A program made the position numbers and the translations under genes. A DNA stretch of 64,000 bases from CAXMMR01 sp963692975 (GTDB lineage Bacteria; Pseudomonadota; Alphaproteobacteria; Acetobacterales; Acetobacteraceae), in NCBI GenBank assembly GCA_963692975.2, contig CAXMMR010000007.1, positions 124,001-188,000 of the forward strand. Direction: 5' to 3'. A model generated the notes under the pieces. That model was not told where the DNA came from. It saw only the letters and a list, made by a program, of their open reading frames with translations, and ran no database searches. Below, piece by piece: positions 6,206 to 14,962 of the stretch. Numbering within the stretch: position 1 is the first letter of the stretch; every line of letters begins with the position of its first letter.

Positions 6206-8419
6206 GTGGACCTGCCGACCCCCGCCCCCGACAGCGTCGAACCTTCGCCCCGGGCGGAGAGCCACGAGGGCGCCGAATATGCCATCGGCGCCAGCGTCTC
6301 GCTGCAGGAGCGCCGCTTTCGCACCCTGAAGGCGGGCGACATGTTCGGCGTGTTCGACCAGAGCGGCAACGTGCTGCCGAGCCGCGGCGGCACCGAGGGG
6401 ATCTACTGGCGCGACACCCGCTACCTCTCCGCCTTCGACCTGCTGATCAACGATTGCCGGCCGATGCTGCTGAGCTCGACGCTGCGCGACGACAACGGCA
6501 CGCTGACCGTCGACCTCACCAATCCGGACCTGGTCGTCGGGCGTGAGCAGTCGCTCGAGCACGACGTGATCCATCTGCGCCGCTCGCGCTTCCTGTGGGC
6601 GGGCTGCTGCTATGAGCGCCTGTCGGTGCGCAACTACTCGGACGCCGACCAGCAGGTCTCGATCGACATCCGCTTCGGCGCCGACTTCGCCGACCTGTTC
6701 GAGGTGCGCGGCATGGTCCGCCACCATCACGGCGAGCACCACGCGCCGCGGCTCGAGAGTGACACCGCCACTCTCTCCTATACCGGGCTCGACAAGCGCC
6801 GGCGCGAGACGCGGCTGCGGTTTGATCCGCAACCCGCGACGCTCGAGCCGGATCGGGCCCACTTCGTGCTCGCCCTGCCGGCGCATGGCCGCGCGCTGGT
6901 GTTCATCGAGATCGCCTGCGACGCCGCGGCGCCGGCCAACTCGGCGCGGCAGAACTTCCTGCGCCAGCTGGTGGAGAGCCGGCGCTGGATGCGCGGCGCC
7001 TCGGCCAACGCCGCCGCGATCGCGACCTCGAACGAGGTCTTCAACGAAGCGATGCGGCGCTCGATCAGCGACCTCTACATGCTGGTCACCGACAAGCCGA
7101 CCGGGCCTTACCCGTATGCCGGGGTGCCGTGGTTCTCCGCCGCCTTCGGGCGCGACGCGCTGATCACCGCGCTGCAGACGCTGTGGCTCGACCCGTCGCT
7201 GGCGCGCGGCGTGCTGCGCTACCTGGCGCTCAACCAGGCCGACCACGATGACCCGGCGGCGGACGCCGAGCCGGGCAAGATTCTGCACGAGGTTCGCCAC
7301 GGCGAGATGGCCGAGCTCGGCGAGGTGCCGTTCCGGCGCTACTACGGCAGCGTCGACAGCACGCCGCTGTTCGTCATGCTGGCCGGGATGTATCTCGAGC
7401 GCACCGGCGACGAGGCGACGGCATGGGAGCTGTGGCCGCACATTCGGCGCGCCATCGACTGGATCGAGCGCTCCGGCGACCGCGACGGCGACGGCTTCGT
7501 CGAGTATTTCCGCAAGACCGACGAGGGGCTGGCGAACCAGGGCTGGAAGGACAGCTACGACAGCGTATTCCACGCCGATGGCCGGTTCGCCGAGGGCCCG
7601 ATCGCGCTGTGCGAGGTGCAGGGCTACGTCTATGCCGCCCGGCGCGCCGCGGCCGCGATCGGCCGGCGCCTCGGCTTTGCCGACGAGGCGGAGGGGCAGC
7701 ACCTCGCGGCCGAGCGGCTGCGCGTCGAGTTCGAACGGCGATTCTGGTGCGAGGAGATCGGCACCTACGCGCTGGCGCTGGACGGCCAGAAGCAGCCCTG
7801 CCGCGTCCGCTCCTCCAACGCCGGACATCTGCTGCTGAGCGGCATCATCCCGCAGGAGCGCGCCGTTCAGGTCGCCGACCAGCTGCTGTCCTCGCGCTTC
7901 TTCACCGGCTGGGGCATCCGCACCATCGCCAATAGCGAGCCGCGCTACAACCCGATGGCCTATCACAACGGGTCTGTCTGGCCGCATGACAACGCGATGA
8001 TCGCGCTCGGCATGGCGCGCTACGGCTTGAACGAGCACATCCTGAAGCTGTTCGGCGGGCTGTTCGATGCGTCGCTCTACATCGATCTGCGGCGCCTGCC
8101 GGAGCTGTTTTGCGGCTTTCCGCGCCGGCGCGGCCAGGGCCCGACCTTCTATCCGGTCGCCTGCTCGCCGCAGGCCTGGGCCGCGACGGCGCTGCCGGCG
8201 ACGTTGCAGGCGGCGCTCGGCGTCGGCTTCGACCCGGCCGGACGCACCGTGACCTTCAGCAACCCGAGCCTGCCGGAGTTCCTTCAGGAGGTGACGCTGC
8301 ACAACCTGACAATCGGCGGGGCGCGGCTGAGCGTGGTGTTCCGGCGCGCCGAGCATGGAGGCGTGTCGATGAACGTGCTGGAGCGCAGCGGCGAGATCCA
8401 TGCGGTGATGCGCAGCTGA
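6206..8419 (+). CDS. Amylo-alpha-1,6-glucosidase (glycogen-debranching type)
   Basis: 737 residues. The N-terminal domain (about 25-215) matches the bacterial glycogen-debranching N-terminal family: SVSLQERRFRTLKAGDMFGVFD, then GIYWRDTRYLSAFDLLIN. The C-terminal half is an (alpha/alpha)6 glycoside hydrolase domain with GVPWFSAAFGRDALITALQ, GSVDSTPLFV, EGPIALCEVQGYVY and YHNGSVWPHDNAMIALGMA. It probably hydrolyses alpha-1,6 branch points or related oligosaccharides in the cytoplasm. GTG 6206 is chosen because GAGGAG (6191-6196) sits nine bases before it; the nearby ATG 6199 is out of frame. It lies 11 kb from the glucan/trehalose operon, which otherwise lacks a debranching enzyme. The exact substrate is not shown by the sequence. 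Confidence 0.87.
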   Translation: MDLPTPAPDSVEPSPRAESHEGAEYAIGASVSLQERRFRTLKAGDMFGVFDQSGNVLPSRGGTEGIYWRDTRYLSAFDLLINDCRPMLLSSTLRDDNGTLTVDLTNPDLVVGREQSLEHDVIHLRRSRFLWAGCCYERLSVRNYSDADQQVSIDIRFGADFADLFEVRGMVRHHHGEHHAPRLESDTATLSYTGLDKRRRETRLRFDPQPATLEPDRAHFVLALPAHGRALVFIEIACDAAAPANSARQNFLRQLVESRRWMRGASANAAAIATSNEVFNEAMRRSISDLYMLVTDKPTGPYPYAGVPWFSAAFGRDALITALQTLWLDPSLARGVLRYLALNQADHDDPAADAEPGKILHEVRHGEMAELGEVPFRRYYGSVDSTPLFVMLAGMYLERTGDEATAWELWPHIRRAIDWIERSGDRDGDGFVEYFRKTDEGLANQGWKDSYDSVFHADGRFAEGPIALCEVQGYVYAARRAAAAIGRRLGFADEAEGQHLAAERLRVEFERRFWCEEIGTYALALDGQKQPCRVRSSNAGHLLLSGIIPQERAVQVADQLLSSRFFTGWGIRTIANSEPRYNPMAYHNGSVWPHDNAMIALGMARYGLNEHILKLFGGLFDASLYIDLRRLPELFCGFPRRRGQGPTFYPVACSPQAWAATALPATLQAALGVGFDPAGRTVTFSNPSLPEFLQEVTLHNLTIGGARLSVVFRRAEHGGVSMNVLERSGEIHAVMRS

Positions 8420-8430
8420 GGCGCAGGTAA

Positions 8431-8640
8431 GGAAGGCCAGGGGCTTTGCCCCTGGACCCCATTAAAGGCGGAGCCTTTAAAATCCATTTCTTTTCTGTGC
8501 CTCGCGGCTAGATCAGGGGCGCGAGGCAAGGATTGATCGGCTTCGCCAAGCAAGAGAGAGCCGGTCCGGACTCCAATGAATGGGGGTCGGGGGCCTCAGG
8601 CCCCAGCGGGTCCAGGGCAGAGCCCTGGCCTTCTCTTGCT
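8431..8640. repeat. Family B repeat pair (B1 8431-8490, B2 8582-8640)
   Basis: B1 follows the glucosidase stop: hairpin CCAGGGGC-TTT-GCCCCTGG (8437-8455), then AAAGGC-GGA-GCCTTT (8464-8478). B2, inverted, precedes the aminotransferase gene: GGGGCC-TCA-GGCCCC (8590-8604) and CCAGGGC-AGA-GCCCTGG (8612-8628). Between them lies a further shared module, GGCTTCGCCAAGCAAG, near 8540-8556, also found at 60073-60091 (inverted) and 62731-62749. The outer borders are GTAAGGAAGG and its reverse complement-like CCTTCTC. Nothing else is visible in 8420-8697. Confidence 0.85.
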
Positions 8641-8697
8641 TGCGCGCCATAGCCGACGGGCTCAGGTTTAGTGCTCGCGCACCCTGACGAGTGATCG

Positions 8698-10029
8698 ATG
8701 GACATCAGCCTGCCGACCAGCCCGAACGACCTTGACGCGTTCTGGATGCCGTTTACCGCCAACAAGCAGTTCAAGGCCGCGCCGCGCCTGCTCGTCTCGG
8801 CGCGCGACATGCACTACCGCTCGCATGACGGCCGCGACATTCTGGACGGCGCGGCGGGGCTGTGGTGCTGCAATGCGGGGCATTGCCGGCCGGGCATCGT
8901 GGAGGCGGTGCAGCGCCAGGTGGCGACGCTCGACTTCGCGCCGACGTTTCAGATGGCGCATCCGCTCAGCTTCGAGGCTGCGAGCCGCGTCGCCGCGCTG
9001 TTTCCGGACGGGCTGGACCACGTGTTCTTCACCAACTCGGGCTCGGAGGCGTGCGACACCGCGCTCAAGCTTGCCTTGGCCTACCATCAGGCGCGCGGAG
9101 ACGGGCGGCGGACCCGGCTGATCGGCCGCGAGCGCGGCTATCACGGTGTGGGCTTCGGCGGCATCTCGGTGGGCGGCATCGGCACCAATCGGCGCGCGTT
9201 CGGACCGTTGCTGCCCGGCGTCGACCATTTGCCGCATACGTTCGACTTGGCGCGCAACGCCTTCAGCCGCGGGCAGCCGCAGCACGGCGCCGAGCTTGCG
9301 GACGCGCTGGAGCGGATCGTGGCCCTGCATGACGCCTCGACCATCGCCGCCGTCATCGTCGAGCCGCTCTCCGGGTCGACCGGCGTGCTGCCGCCGCCGC
9401 TGGGCTACCTGGAGCGGCTGCGCGAGATCTGCAGCCGGCACGGCATCCTGCTGATCTATGACGAGGTGATCTCGGGCTTTGGCCGGCTCGGCGCGCCGTT
9501 TGCGGTGCAGCGCTTCGGCGTGACGCCCGACCTTGTCTGCGTCGCCAAGGGGATCACCAACGGGACGGTGCCGATGGGCGCCGTGGTGGCGACGAACGCC
9601 ATCCATGACGCGATCAACGACAGCGTCGCCGCCGGCATCGAGCTGTTTCACGGTTACACCTATTCGGGCCACCCGCTGGCGGCCGCCGCCTGCATCGCGA
9701 CCTTGGACATCTATGCCGAAGAGGGCCTGTTCGAGCGCGCGGCCGAGCTCGCGCCCTACTGGGAGGAGCGTGCGCATGGGCTGCGCCATGCCGGCGGGCC
9801 GGTCATCGACGTGCGCAACCTGGGGCTTGTCTGCGGCATCGAGATGGCGCCGCGTCCGGGCGCGCCGGGTGCGCGCGGCTACGACCTGTTCACCGGCGCC
9901 TATGCAAACGGCCTGCTGATGCGCTTCACCGGCGACATCGTGGCGATGTCGCCGCCGCTGATCATCAGCCGCGACCAGATCGACGACATCTTCGACCTGC
10001 TGGCAAGACTGCTAGCCGACATAGACTAA
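8698..10029 (+). CDS. Omega-amino acid--pyruvate aminotransferase (class III, PLP)
   Basis: 443 residues, fold-type I class-III aminotransferase. Visible marks are the FWMPFTANKQFKA opening typical of beta-alanine/omega-amino acid:pyruvate transaminases, GAAGLWCCNAGHCRP, FFTNSGSEACDTALKLA for cofactor phosphate binding, D255 in YDEVISGFGRLG that contacts the pyridine nitrogen, and the Schiff-base lysine K284 in CVAKGITNG. It should transfer the amino group of beta-alanine or another omega-amino acid to pyruvate, linking pyrimidine or polyamine catabolism to central metabolism. Repeats lie on both sides; no catabolic partner gene is adjacent. Substrate preference is inferred from sequence resemblance. 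Confidence 0.9.
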   Translation: MDISLPTSPNDLDAFWMPFTANKQFKAAPRLLVSARDMHYRSHDGRDILDGAAGLWCCNAGHCRPGIVEAVQRQVATLDFAPTFQMAHPLSFEAASRVAALFPDGLDHVFFTNSGSEACDTALKLALAYHQARGDGRRTRLIGRERGYHGVGFGGISVGGIGTNRRAFGPLLPGVDHLPHTFDLARNAFSRGQPQHGAELADALERIVALHDASTIAAVIVEPLSGSTGVLPPPLGYLERLREICSRHGILLIYDEVISGFGRLGAPFAVQRFGVTPDLVCVAKGITNGTVPMGAVVATNAIHDAINDSVAAGIELFHGYTYSGHPLAAAACIATLDIYAEEGLFERAAELAPYWEERAHGLRHAGGPVIDVRNLGLVCGIEMAPRPGAPGARGYDLFTGAYANGLLMRFTGDIVAMSPPLIISRDQIDDIFDLLARLLADID

Positions 10030-10076
10030 CCAAACGGAATAAAAGTTTTTTGCTTCTTTTTTCAAAAAGAAGCGCT
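10030..10076. repeat. Family A repeat, single copy (A3)
   Basis: Between the convergent aminotransferase and membrane fusion genes. It reads CCAAACGGAATAAAAG, then TTTTTTG and the hairpin GCTTCTTTTT-TC-AAAAAGAAGC (10052-10073), then GCGCTTGCC. The inner border CCAAACGGA and outer border GCGCTTGCCT match other family A copies. It may act as a hairpin terminator for either gene; it starts one base after the aminotransferase stop. Confidence 0.82.
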
Positions 10077-10080
10077 TGCC

Positions 10081-11487
10081 TCACTTAGACGCTGTCTGAT
10101 CTCCGCCACCCCGCTTCTTATCCTGCTCCGGCGGCTGGACCTTGATCTTGGCGCCGTCGTCGAGCCCGGCCGGCACGTCGAGCCCGATCGTTTCGCCGCC
10201 ATCCAGGCCGTTGCTGAGCTCGACCGTCTGGCCGAAATCGCGGGCGATGGTCACTTTCCTGTAGTGCAGCTTGTCGTCCTGGACGACGGCCACCTGCATG
10301 CCGTCGGAGTTGAACACCAGCGCGTCGGACGGGATGATCACGGCGGGGGTCGCGCGCGGGATCTTGAACGTCACGTTGACGTAGAGGCCGGGGCGCAGCG
10401 CGTGGCTGGGGTTCGGGACGTCGACCTCGGCGGTCAGCGAGCGGTTGACCGGGGAGAGCGCGACCGAGCTGCGCGCAACGACGCCGTGGAAGGTGCGGCC
10501 GGGCAGTTCGGGCACCGTGATGCTGGCGTCCAAACCGTCATGCAGACCGACGGCGCCGGATTGCGGCACTTGGACGGAGATGCGCAGCACGTCGTCGCTC
10601 TGCACGGTGAAGGCCGGCGCGCCGCTGGCGCTGTCGGCGCTCACCAGGTCGCCGACGTCGACGTTGCGCGTGGTGATCACGCCGTCGAACGGCGCCGTGA
10701 TCCGCTCGAAGGCGGTGAGCGCCTGCAGGCGCTGCACCTGTGCCAGCTGGGCTTGGAAGTTCGCGTCGGCGACGGTGACGCCGGCGCGGGCGCTGTCGAC
10801 GTTGGCGACCTGGACGGAAGCGTTGGCGGTGGAGTTGTCGGCGTTCTGCTTGGTTTCCCAGCCTTGCGAGGCGAGCGTCGTCTCGCGGAACTTGGTCACC
10901 TTGGCGAGGCTGGTGTTGGCTTGCGCCTGCTCGACCTGGGAACGGGCCTGCAGCACCGCGGCCTGCACCTGGCCGAGCTGGGCGGCGGCCTGGACGAGCT
11001 GCTGGTCGAGGTCGGGTGCCGCGATCCGCACCAGCAGGTCGCCGCGATGCACGCGGCTGCCGATGTCGACATGGCGCTCGACGATGAAGCCGGTCGCGCG
11101 GGCATAGAGGTTGGCATAGTCGAAGGCCTGGGTCTGGGCGGGCAGCACCAGCTCGGTGGGCTTGTTGTCGCGCTTGGCCTGGGCGGTGCGGATCTCGGGC
11201 ACCGAGTCGATGGTCTGGTTGCGGGCGTCCTGCGCCCGCGCGCTCTCGGCCCAGTGGCCATAGGCGCCATAGGCCACGGCGAGGCCGAGCGGCACCAGCG
11301 CGTAGATCAGCACCCGGGCGCGAGGCGGCGGCGGCACGTCGCGCTTGGCCTTGTTTTGCTGGCCGGCGTCGGGCGCCGGTGCAGCTTCGGCGCCGCCCTG
11401 CGGCTCGACCACGACCGGCAGGTGTTCCTCACGGGTTACCAGGGCGCGACCATCGACGCCGCGATCATGAACGGGAAGCTGGTCCAT
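10081..11487 (-). CDS. RND efflux membrane fusion protein (periplasmic adaptor)
   Basis: 468 residues. An N-terminal transmembrane segment (about 60-80, VLIYALVPLGLAVAYGAYG) anchors a periplasmic adaptor. It has the split lipoyl halves (RVHRGDLLVRIAAPDLDQQL and ITAPFDGVITTRNVDVGDLV) flanking a coiled-coil hairpin (about 165-275), then beta-barrel and membrane-proximal domains (LRPGLYVNVTFKI, VIIPSDALVF). It links the inner-membrane RND pump to an outer-membrane channel, which is not encoded here. ATG 11487 overlaps the permease stop (TGATG); a GTG at 11490 would add one residue. The tail (VQPPEQDKKRGGGDQTASK) is charged. Confidence 0.93.
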   Translation of the reverse strand: MDQLPVHDRGVDGRALVTREEHLPVVVEPQGGAEAAPAPDAGQQNKAKRDVPPPPRARVLIYALVPLGLAVAYGAYGHWAESARAQDARNQTIDSVPEIRTAQAKRDNKPTELVLPAQTQAFDYANLYARATGFIVERHVDIGSRVHRGDLLVRIAAPDLDQQLVQAAAQLGQVQAAVLQARSQVEQAQANTSLAKVTKFRETTLASQGWETKQNADNSTANASVQVANVDSARAGVTVADANFQAQLAQVQRLQALTAFERITAPFDGVITTRNVDVGDLVSADSASGAPAFTVQSDDVLRISVQVPQSGAVGLHDGLDASITVPELPGRTFHGVVARSSVALSPVNRSLTAEVDVPNPSHALRPGLYVNVTFKIPRATPAVIIPSDALVFNSDGMQVAVVQDDKLHYRKVTIARDFGQTVELSNGLDGGETIGLDVPAGLDDGAKIKVQPPEQDKKRGGGDQTASK

Positions 11488-14400
11488 CACACGTAATCCT
11501 CAAGCGGCTTGGCCTCGCCGCGACGGAGCAGGCTGTAGAGAAACGGCACGAACACCAGCGTCGAGACGGTGGCGACGCCGATGCCGCCCATGACGGCGCG
11601 AGCCAGCGCGGCGTTCTGTTCGGAGCCTTCGCCGATGCCGATCGCCATCGGGATCAATCCCACGAACATCGCGCCGGCCGTCATCAGCACCGGGCGCAGC
11701 CTTGTGTGGCCGGCCTCGATCGCTGCTTCGGCGGCCGAGCACCCGGTCTGCTCGCGATGCTCGCGGGCGAAGGTCACCAGCAGGATCGAGTTCGCGCTCG
11801 CCACACCCACGCTCATGATCGCGCCGAACAGCGAGGGGATGGAGAAGTGCGTCTGGGTGATGAACAGGCTGAGCACGATGCCGCAGAAGGCCAGAGGCAG
11901 GGCGAGCAGGACGACGAACGGGTCGCCCCAGTTCTGGTAGTTGATCGCCATCAGCAGGTAGACGGCGACCAGCGCGATCAGCAGCCCCAGGCCGATCTGG
12001 TTGAACGAGCTGTTCATGCTGTCGATCTGGCCGCGCACCGCGATCTTGTCCGGCGCCTGCAGCTTCTTCTGCGCGGCGGTGACGATCCTCGTCACGTCCC
12101 CCGCCACGTCGCCCAAAGCACGGTCCTGCACCGAGGCGAAGACGTCGTAGGTCGGCTGCAGGTTCACGTGGTTGATCGAGACCTGCTCGTAGGCGCGCTT
12201 GAAGGTGGCGACGTTGGACAGCAGGTTGATCGCCGAGCCGCTCGCCGGATTGTTGGTGGAGGCGGCGCTGTCGCTGACCAGCAGCGGGGTATTCTGCAGG
12301 TCATGCAGCTGCTGGATCCGGTATTCTGGGGTCTGCACCCAGACCTGGTAGGCGATGCCGGAGACCGGGTCGGCCCAGAAGTTCGGCGAGACCTGGAATG
12401 AGCCGGAGAGCGAGACGTTCAGGTTGGAGGCGACCTGGCTGGTGGTGAGGCCCAGCTCGGAGGCGCGGTTGCGGTCGATGTCGACCTTGTAGACCGGCGC
12501 GTTGACGATCTGTTGCAGGTGCACGTCGACGGCGCCGCTGACCGCGCGGAGCTTGGCCGAGATCTCCTGGGCGACCTTGAGGTCCTGCTCGGGATGGCGG
12601 CCGCTGACCTGGATATCGATCGGCGCCAGGATGCCGAAATCCAGGATCTGGGTGATGATGTCGGCGGGCTGGAAGTAGAACAGGGCGTCCGGGAAGCGCT
12701 GCGCCAGCAGCAGGCGAAGCTTGCGCTGGTAGGCGAAGGTCGAGCCGTGGTTCTCGCCGAGCGACACCAGGACCTGGCCATCATTATAGGCGACGAAGGA
12801 GCCGTCGTTGAACGCCAGGTTATAGTTCAGCGACGGCAGGCCGATATTGTCGATGATGCCGGCCAGCTCGCGCTTCGGCACGACCTCGCGCACCGTGTTC
12901 TCGACCGACTGGAACAGCCGCTCTGCCTCCTCGATGCGCAGGCCGGGACGCGAGCGCACGTGCAGCGTCATTTGGCCGGCGTCGATGGCCGGAAAATACT
13001 CCCGGCCCACGAAGAGCAGGAGCACGCCGGAGAGCGCGACGGTGAGCAGGGCGCCGCCGACCGGCAGCAGCGGGCGCCTGATGACCAGGTGCAGCAGCCC
13101 GACATAGGCGCTCTGAAAGGCCGTGAAGCGCTTTTCGAAGCCGGCATGGAAGCGGCCGAAGAAGCCGAGGGCATGGGCGAGGCGGCCATCCGGCCTGGGC
13201 GCGAAGCGGCCGCGGCGCTCCGGCGCCTTGTCCTTGGCTTGCCCGTCGCCGCCGTTCTGCGGGTGCTTCGCGTCGTATTCGCGCTTGATCAGCACGTCGA
13301 TCATGATCGGCACCAGGGTGCGCGACAGCACGTAGGAGGCGAGCATGGCGAAGACGACGGCCAGCGCCTGCGGGGTGAACAGGAATTTCGGCGCGTCGGA
13401 GAGCATGAACACCGAGACGAAGGCGGAGCAGATCGACAGCGTCGAGATCAGCGCCGGCTTGGCGATGCCGGCCGCGCCCTCGACGACGCTCTCGCGAAAC
13501 GGGCGGCCCTCATCCATCAGCCGGTAGGTGTTCTCGATCGCCACCGTCGCGTCGTCGACGAGGATGCCGACGGCGAGCGCCATGCCGCCGAGGGTCATGA
13601 TGTTGATGGTCTCGCCGATCGCGCCGAGCACGGCGAGCGAACTCAGCACCGCCAGCGGGATCGAGACCAGCACCACCAGGGTGCTGCGCCATGAGCCGAG
13701 GAAGAGCAGGATCATCAGCCCGGTCAGCGCGGCGGCGATGGCGGCCTCGCGGATGACGTCGACGATGGCGCCGGAGACGAACACCGACTGGTCGAACAGC
13801 GCGGCGATCTTCATGTCCTTCGGCGCGGCGGCATGGATGCCGGGCAGCATCGTGCGCACCCGGTTGACCACCGACAACGTCGAGGAGTTGCCGTTCTTGA
13901 GGATCTCGAGCAGCACCGAGCGGTGGCCGTCATTGCGCACGATGTTCTGCTGCGGCGGGCCGCCGTCGCGCACCCAGGCGACGTCGCGGATCAGGATCGG
14001 CGAGCCGTTGACGACCTTGACCGGGGCCTCGTTGAGCGAGGTGATGACGGTGGGCGAGGCGTTCAGGTGGATGACGTACTGGGTGTCGCCGATCTTGGCG
14101 AGGCCGGACGGGACGGTGACGTTCTGGTTGATCAGCGCGTTGGTCACGTCCTGCGGGGTCAGCCCGTAGGCGCGCAGGGCGTTGAGGTTGAGGTCGACCT
14201 GGATCTGCCGCGGCACGCCGCCGAAGGGCGGCGTCAGCGTCGAGCCGGGCACGGTGGCGAGCGCCTGGCGGATCTTGTACTGGCCGTAATCGTAGAGCTG
14301 CGCCTCGCTCTCCTTGGAGGATGACAGGGCGAGCTGGATCACCGGCACGGCGGAGGCGGAGAACGGCCGGATCACCGGCGGCTGGATGCCCGGCGGCAGC

Positions 14401-14756
14401 ACGGCGCGGATCGAGTTCGTCGCCGCGGTGATCTGCGAGAGTGCGAGGTTGAGGCTGACCGAGGGCTGGAAGTAGATGCGCTGGATCGTGATGCCCTGCA
14501 GGGTCGTGCTTTCCAGGCGCTTGATGTCGTTCACGTTGTTGGACAGGGAGAACTCGGTGTACGTCGTGACCTTGGTCTCCATGTCGCGCGCATCGAGGCC
14601 GGTATAGGTCCAGATGATGACGACGACGGGGATGTTGACTTCGGGAAACACGTCCTTGGGCATCACCGAGCTCGCGCCGATGCCGCAGAACATGATGAGC
14701 AGGGCCAGGACGTAGAAGCTGACCCGGAACTTCAGAGCGTATTTGACGAGACCCAA
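11487..14756 (-). CDS. RND multidrug/solute efflux permease (AcrB-like)
   Basis: 1089 residues, the normal RND length. It has 12 expected membrane segments: one near 12-30 (VSFYVLALLIMFCGIGASS), clusters at about 335-475 and 860-1060, and two large periplasmic loops. The proton-relay region GMALAVGILVDDATVAIENTYR with paired aspartates is intact. It should export hydrophobic or amphiphilic compounds in a tripartite complex with the adjacent fusion protein; the substrate cannot be predicted. The start is TTG 14756, preceded by a strong GAGAGGG six bases upstream; no better ATG exists. It is the first gene of a two-gene operon. Confidence 0.93.
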   Translation of the reverse strand: MGLVKYALKFRVSFYVLALLIMFCGIGASSVMPKDVFPEVNIPVVVIIWTYTGLDARDMETKVTTYTEFSLSNNVNDIKRLESTTLQGITIQRIYFQPSVSLNLALSQITAATNSIRAVLPPGIQPPVIRPFSASAVPVIQLALSSSKESEAQLYDYGQYKIRQALATVPGSTLTPPFGGVPRQIQVDLNLNALRAYGLTPQDVTNALINQNVTVPSGLAKIGDTQYVIHLNASPTVITSLNEAPVKVVNGSPILIRDVAWVRDGGPPQQNIVRNDGHRSVLLEILKNGNSSTLSVVNRVRTMLPGIHAAAPKDMKIAALFDQSVFVSGAIVDVIREAAIAAALTGLMILLFLGSWRSTLVVLVSIPLAVLSSLAVLGAIGETINIMTLGGMALAVGILVDDATVAIENTYRLMDEGRPFRESVVEGAAGIAKPALISTLSICSAFVSVFMLSDAPKFLFTPQALAVVFAMLASYVLSRTLVPIMIDVLIKREYDAKHPQNGGDGQAKDKAPERRGRFAPRPDGRLAHALGFFGRFHAGFEKRFTAFQSAYVGLLHLVIRRPLLPVGGALLTVALSGVLLLFVGREYFPAIDAGQMTLHVRSRPGLRIEEAERLFQSVENTVREVVPKRELAGIIDNIGLPSLNYNLAFNDGSFVAYNDGQVLVSLGENHGSTFAYQRKLRLLLAQRFPDALFYFQPADIITQILDFGILAPIDIQVSGRHPEQDLKVAQEISAKLRAVSGAVDVHLQQIVNAPVYKVDIDRNRASELGLTTSQVASNLNVSLSGSFQVSPNFWADPVSGIAYQVWVQTPEYRIQQLHDLQNTPLLVSDSAASTNNPASGSAINLLSNVATFKRAYEQVSINHVNLQPTYDVFASVQDRALGDVAGDVTRIVTAAQKKLQAPDKIAVRGQIDSMNSSFNQIGLGLLIALVAVYLLMAINYQNWGDPFVVLLALPLAFCGIVLSLFITQTHFSIPSLFGAIMSVGVASANSILLVTFAREHREQTGCSAAEAAIEAGHTRLRPVLMTAGAMFVGLIPMAIGIGEGSEQNAALARAVMGGIGVATVSTLVFVPFLYSLLRRGEAKPLEDYV

Positions 14757-14962
14757 GTCAGACCCTCTCGCAGCCTAGCCGGCGCGGCGGCACCAGTGGA
14801 ACGCTATATTGCAATGCGATGTTGCACATTGGAGCGACCATCGCCGACGTCGTGTGGCAAACTGTAACCAACGGCGCTGCCGCCTGAGGCCGGCGCGCCG
14901 TTTACCAAGTCTTTACGCAGAGTTGCCATTCTGATCTCCGGCCTTTGGCAGGAGAACTCTGC

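Noticed and set aside
6167..8401. 744-codon frame antisense to the glucosidase gene
   Set aside because: Composition typical of the opposite strand of GC-rich coding DNA, no motifs; the sense protein is well conserved.
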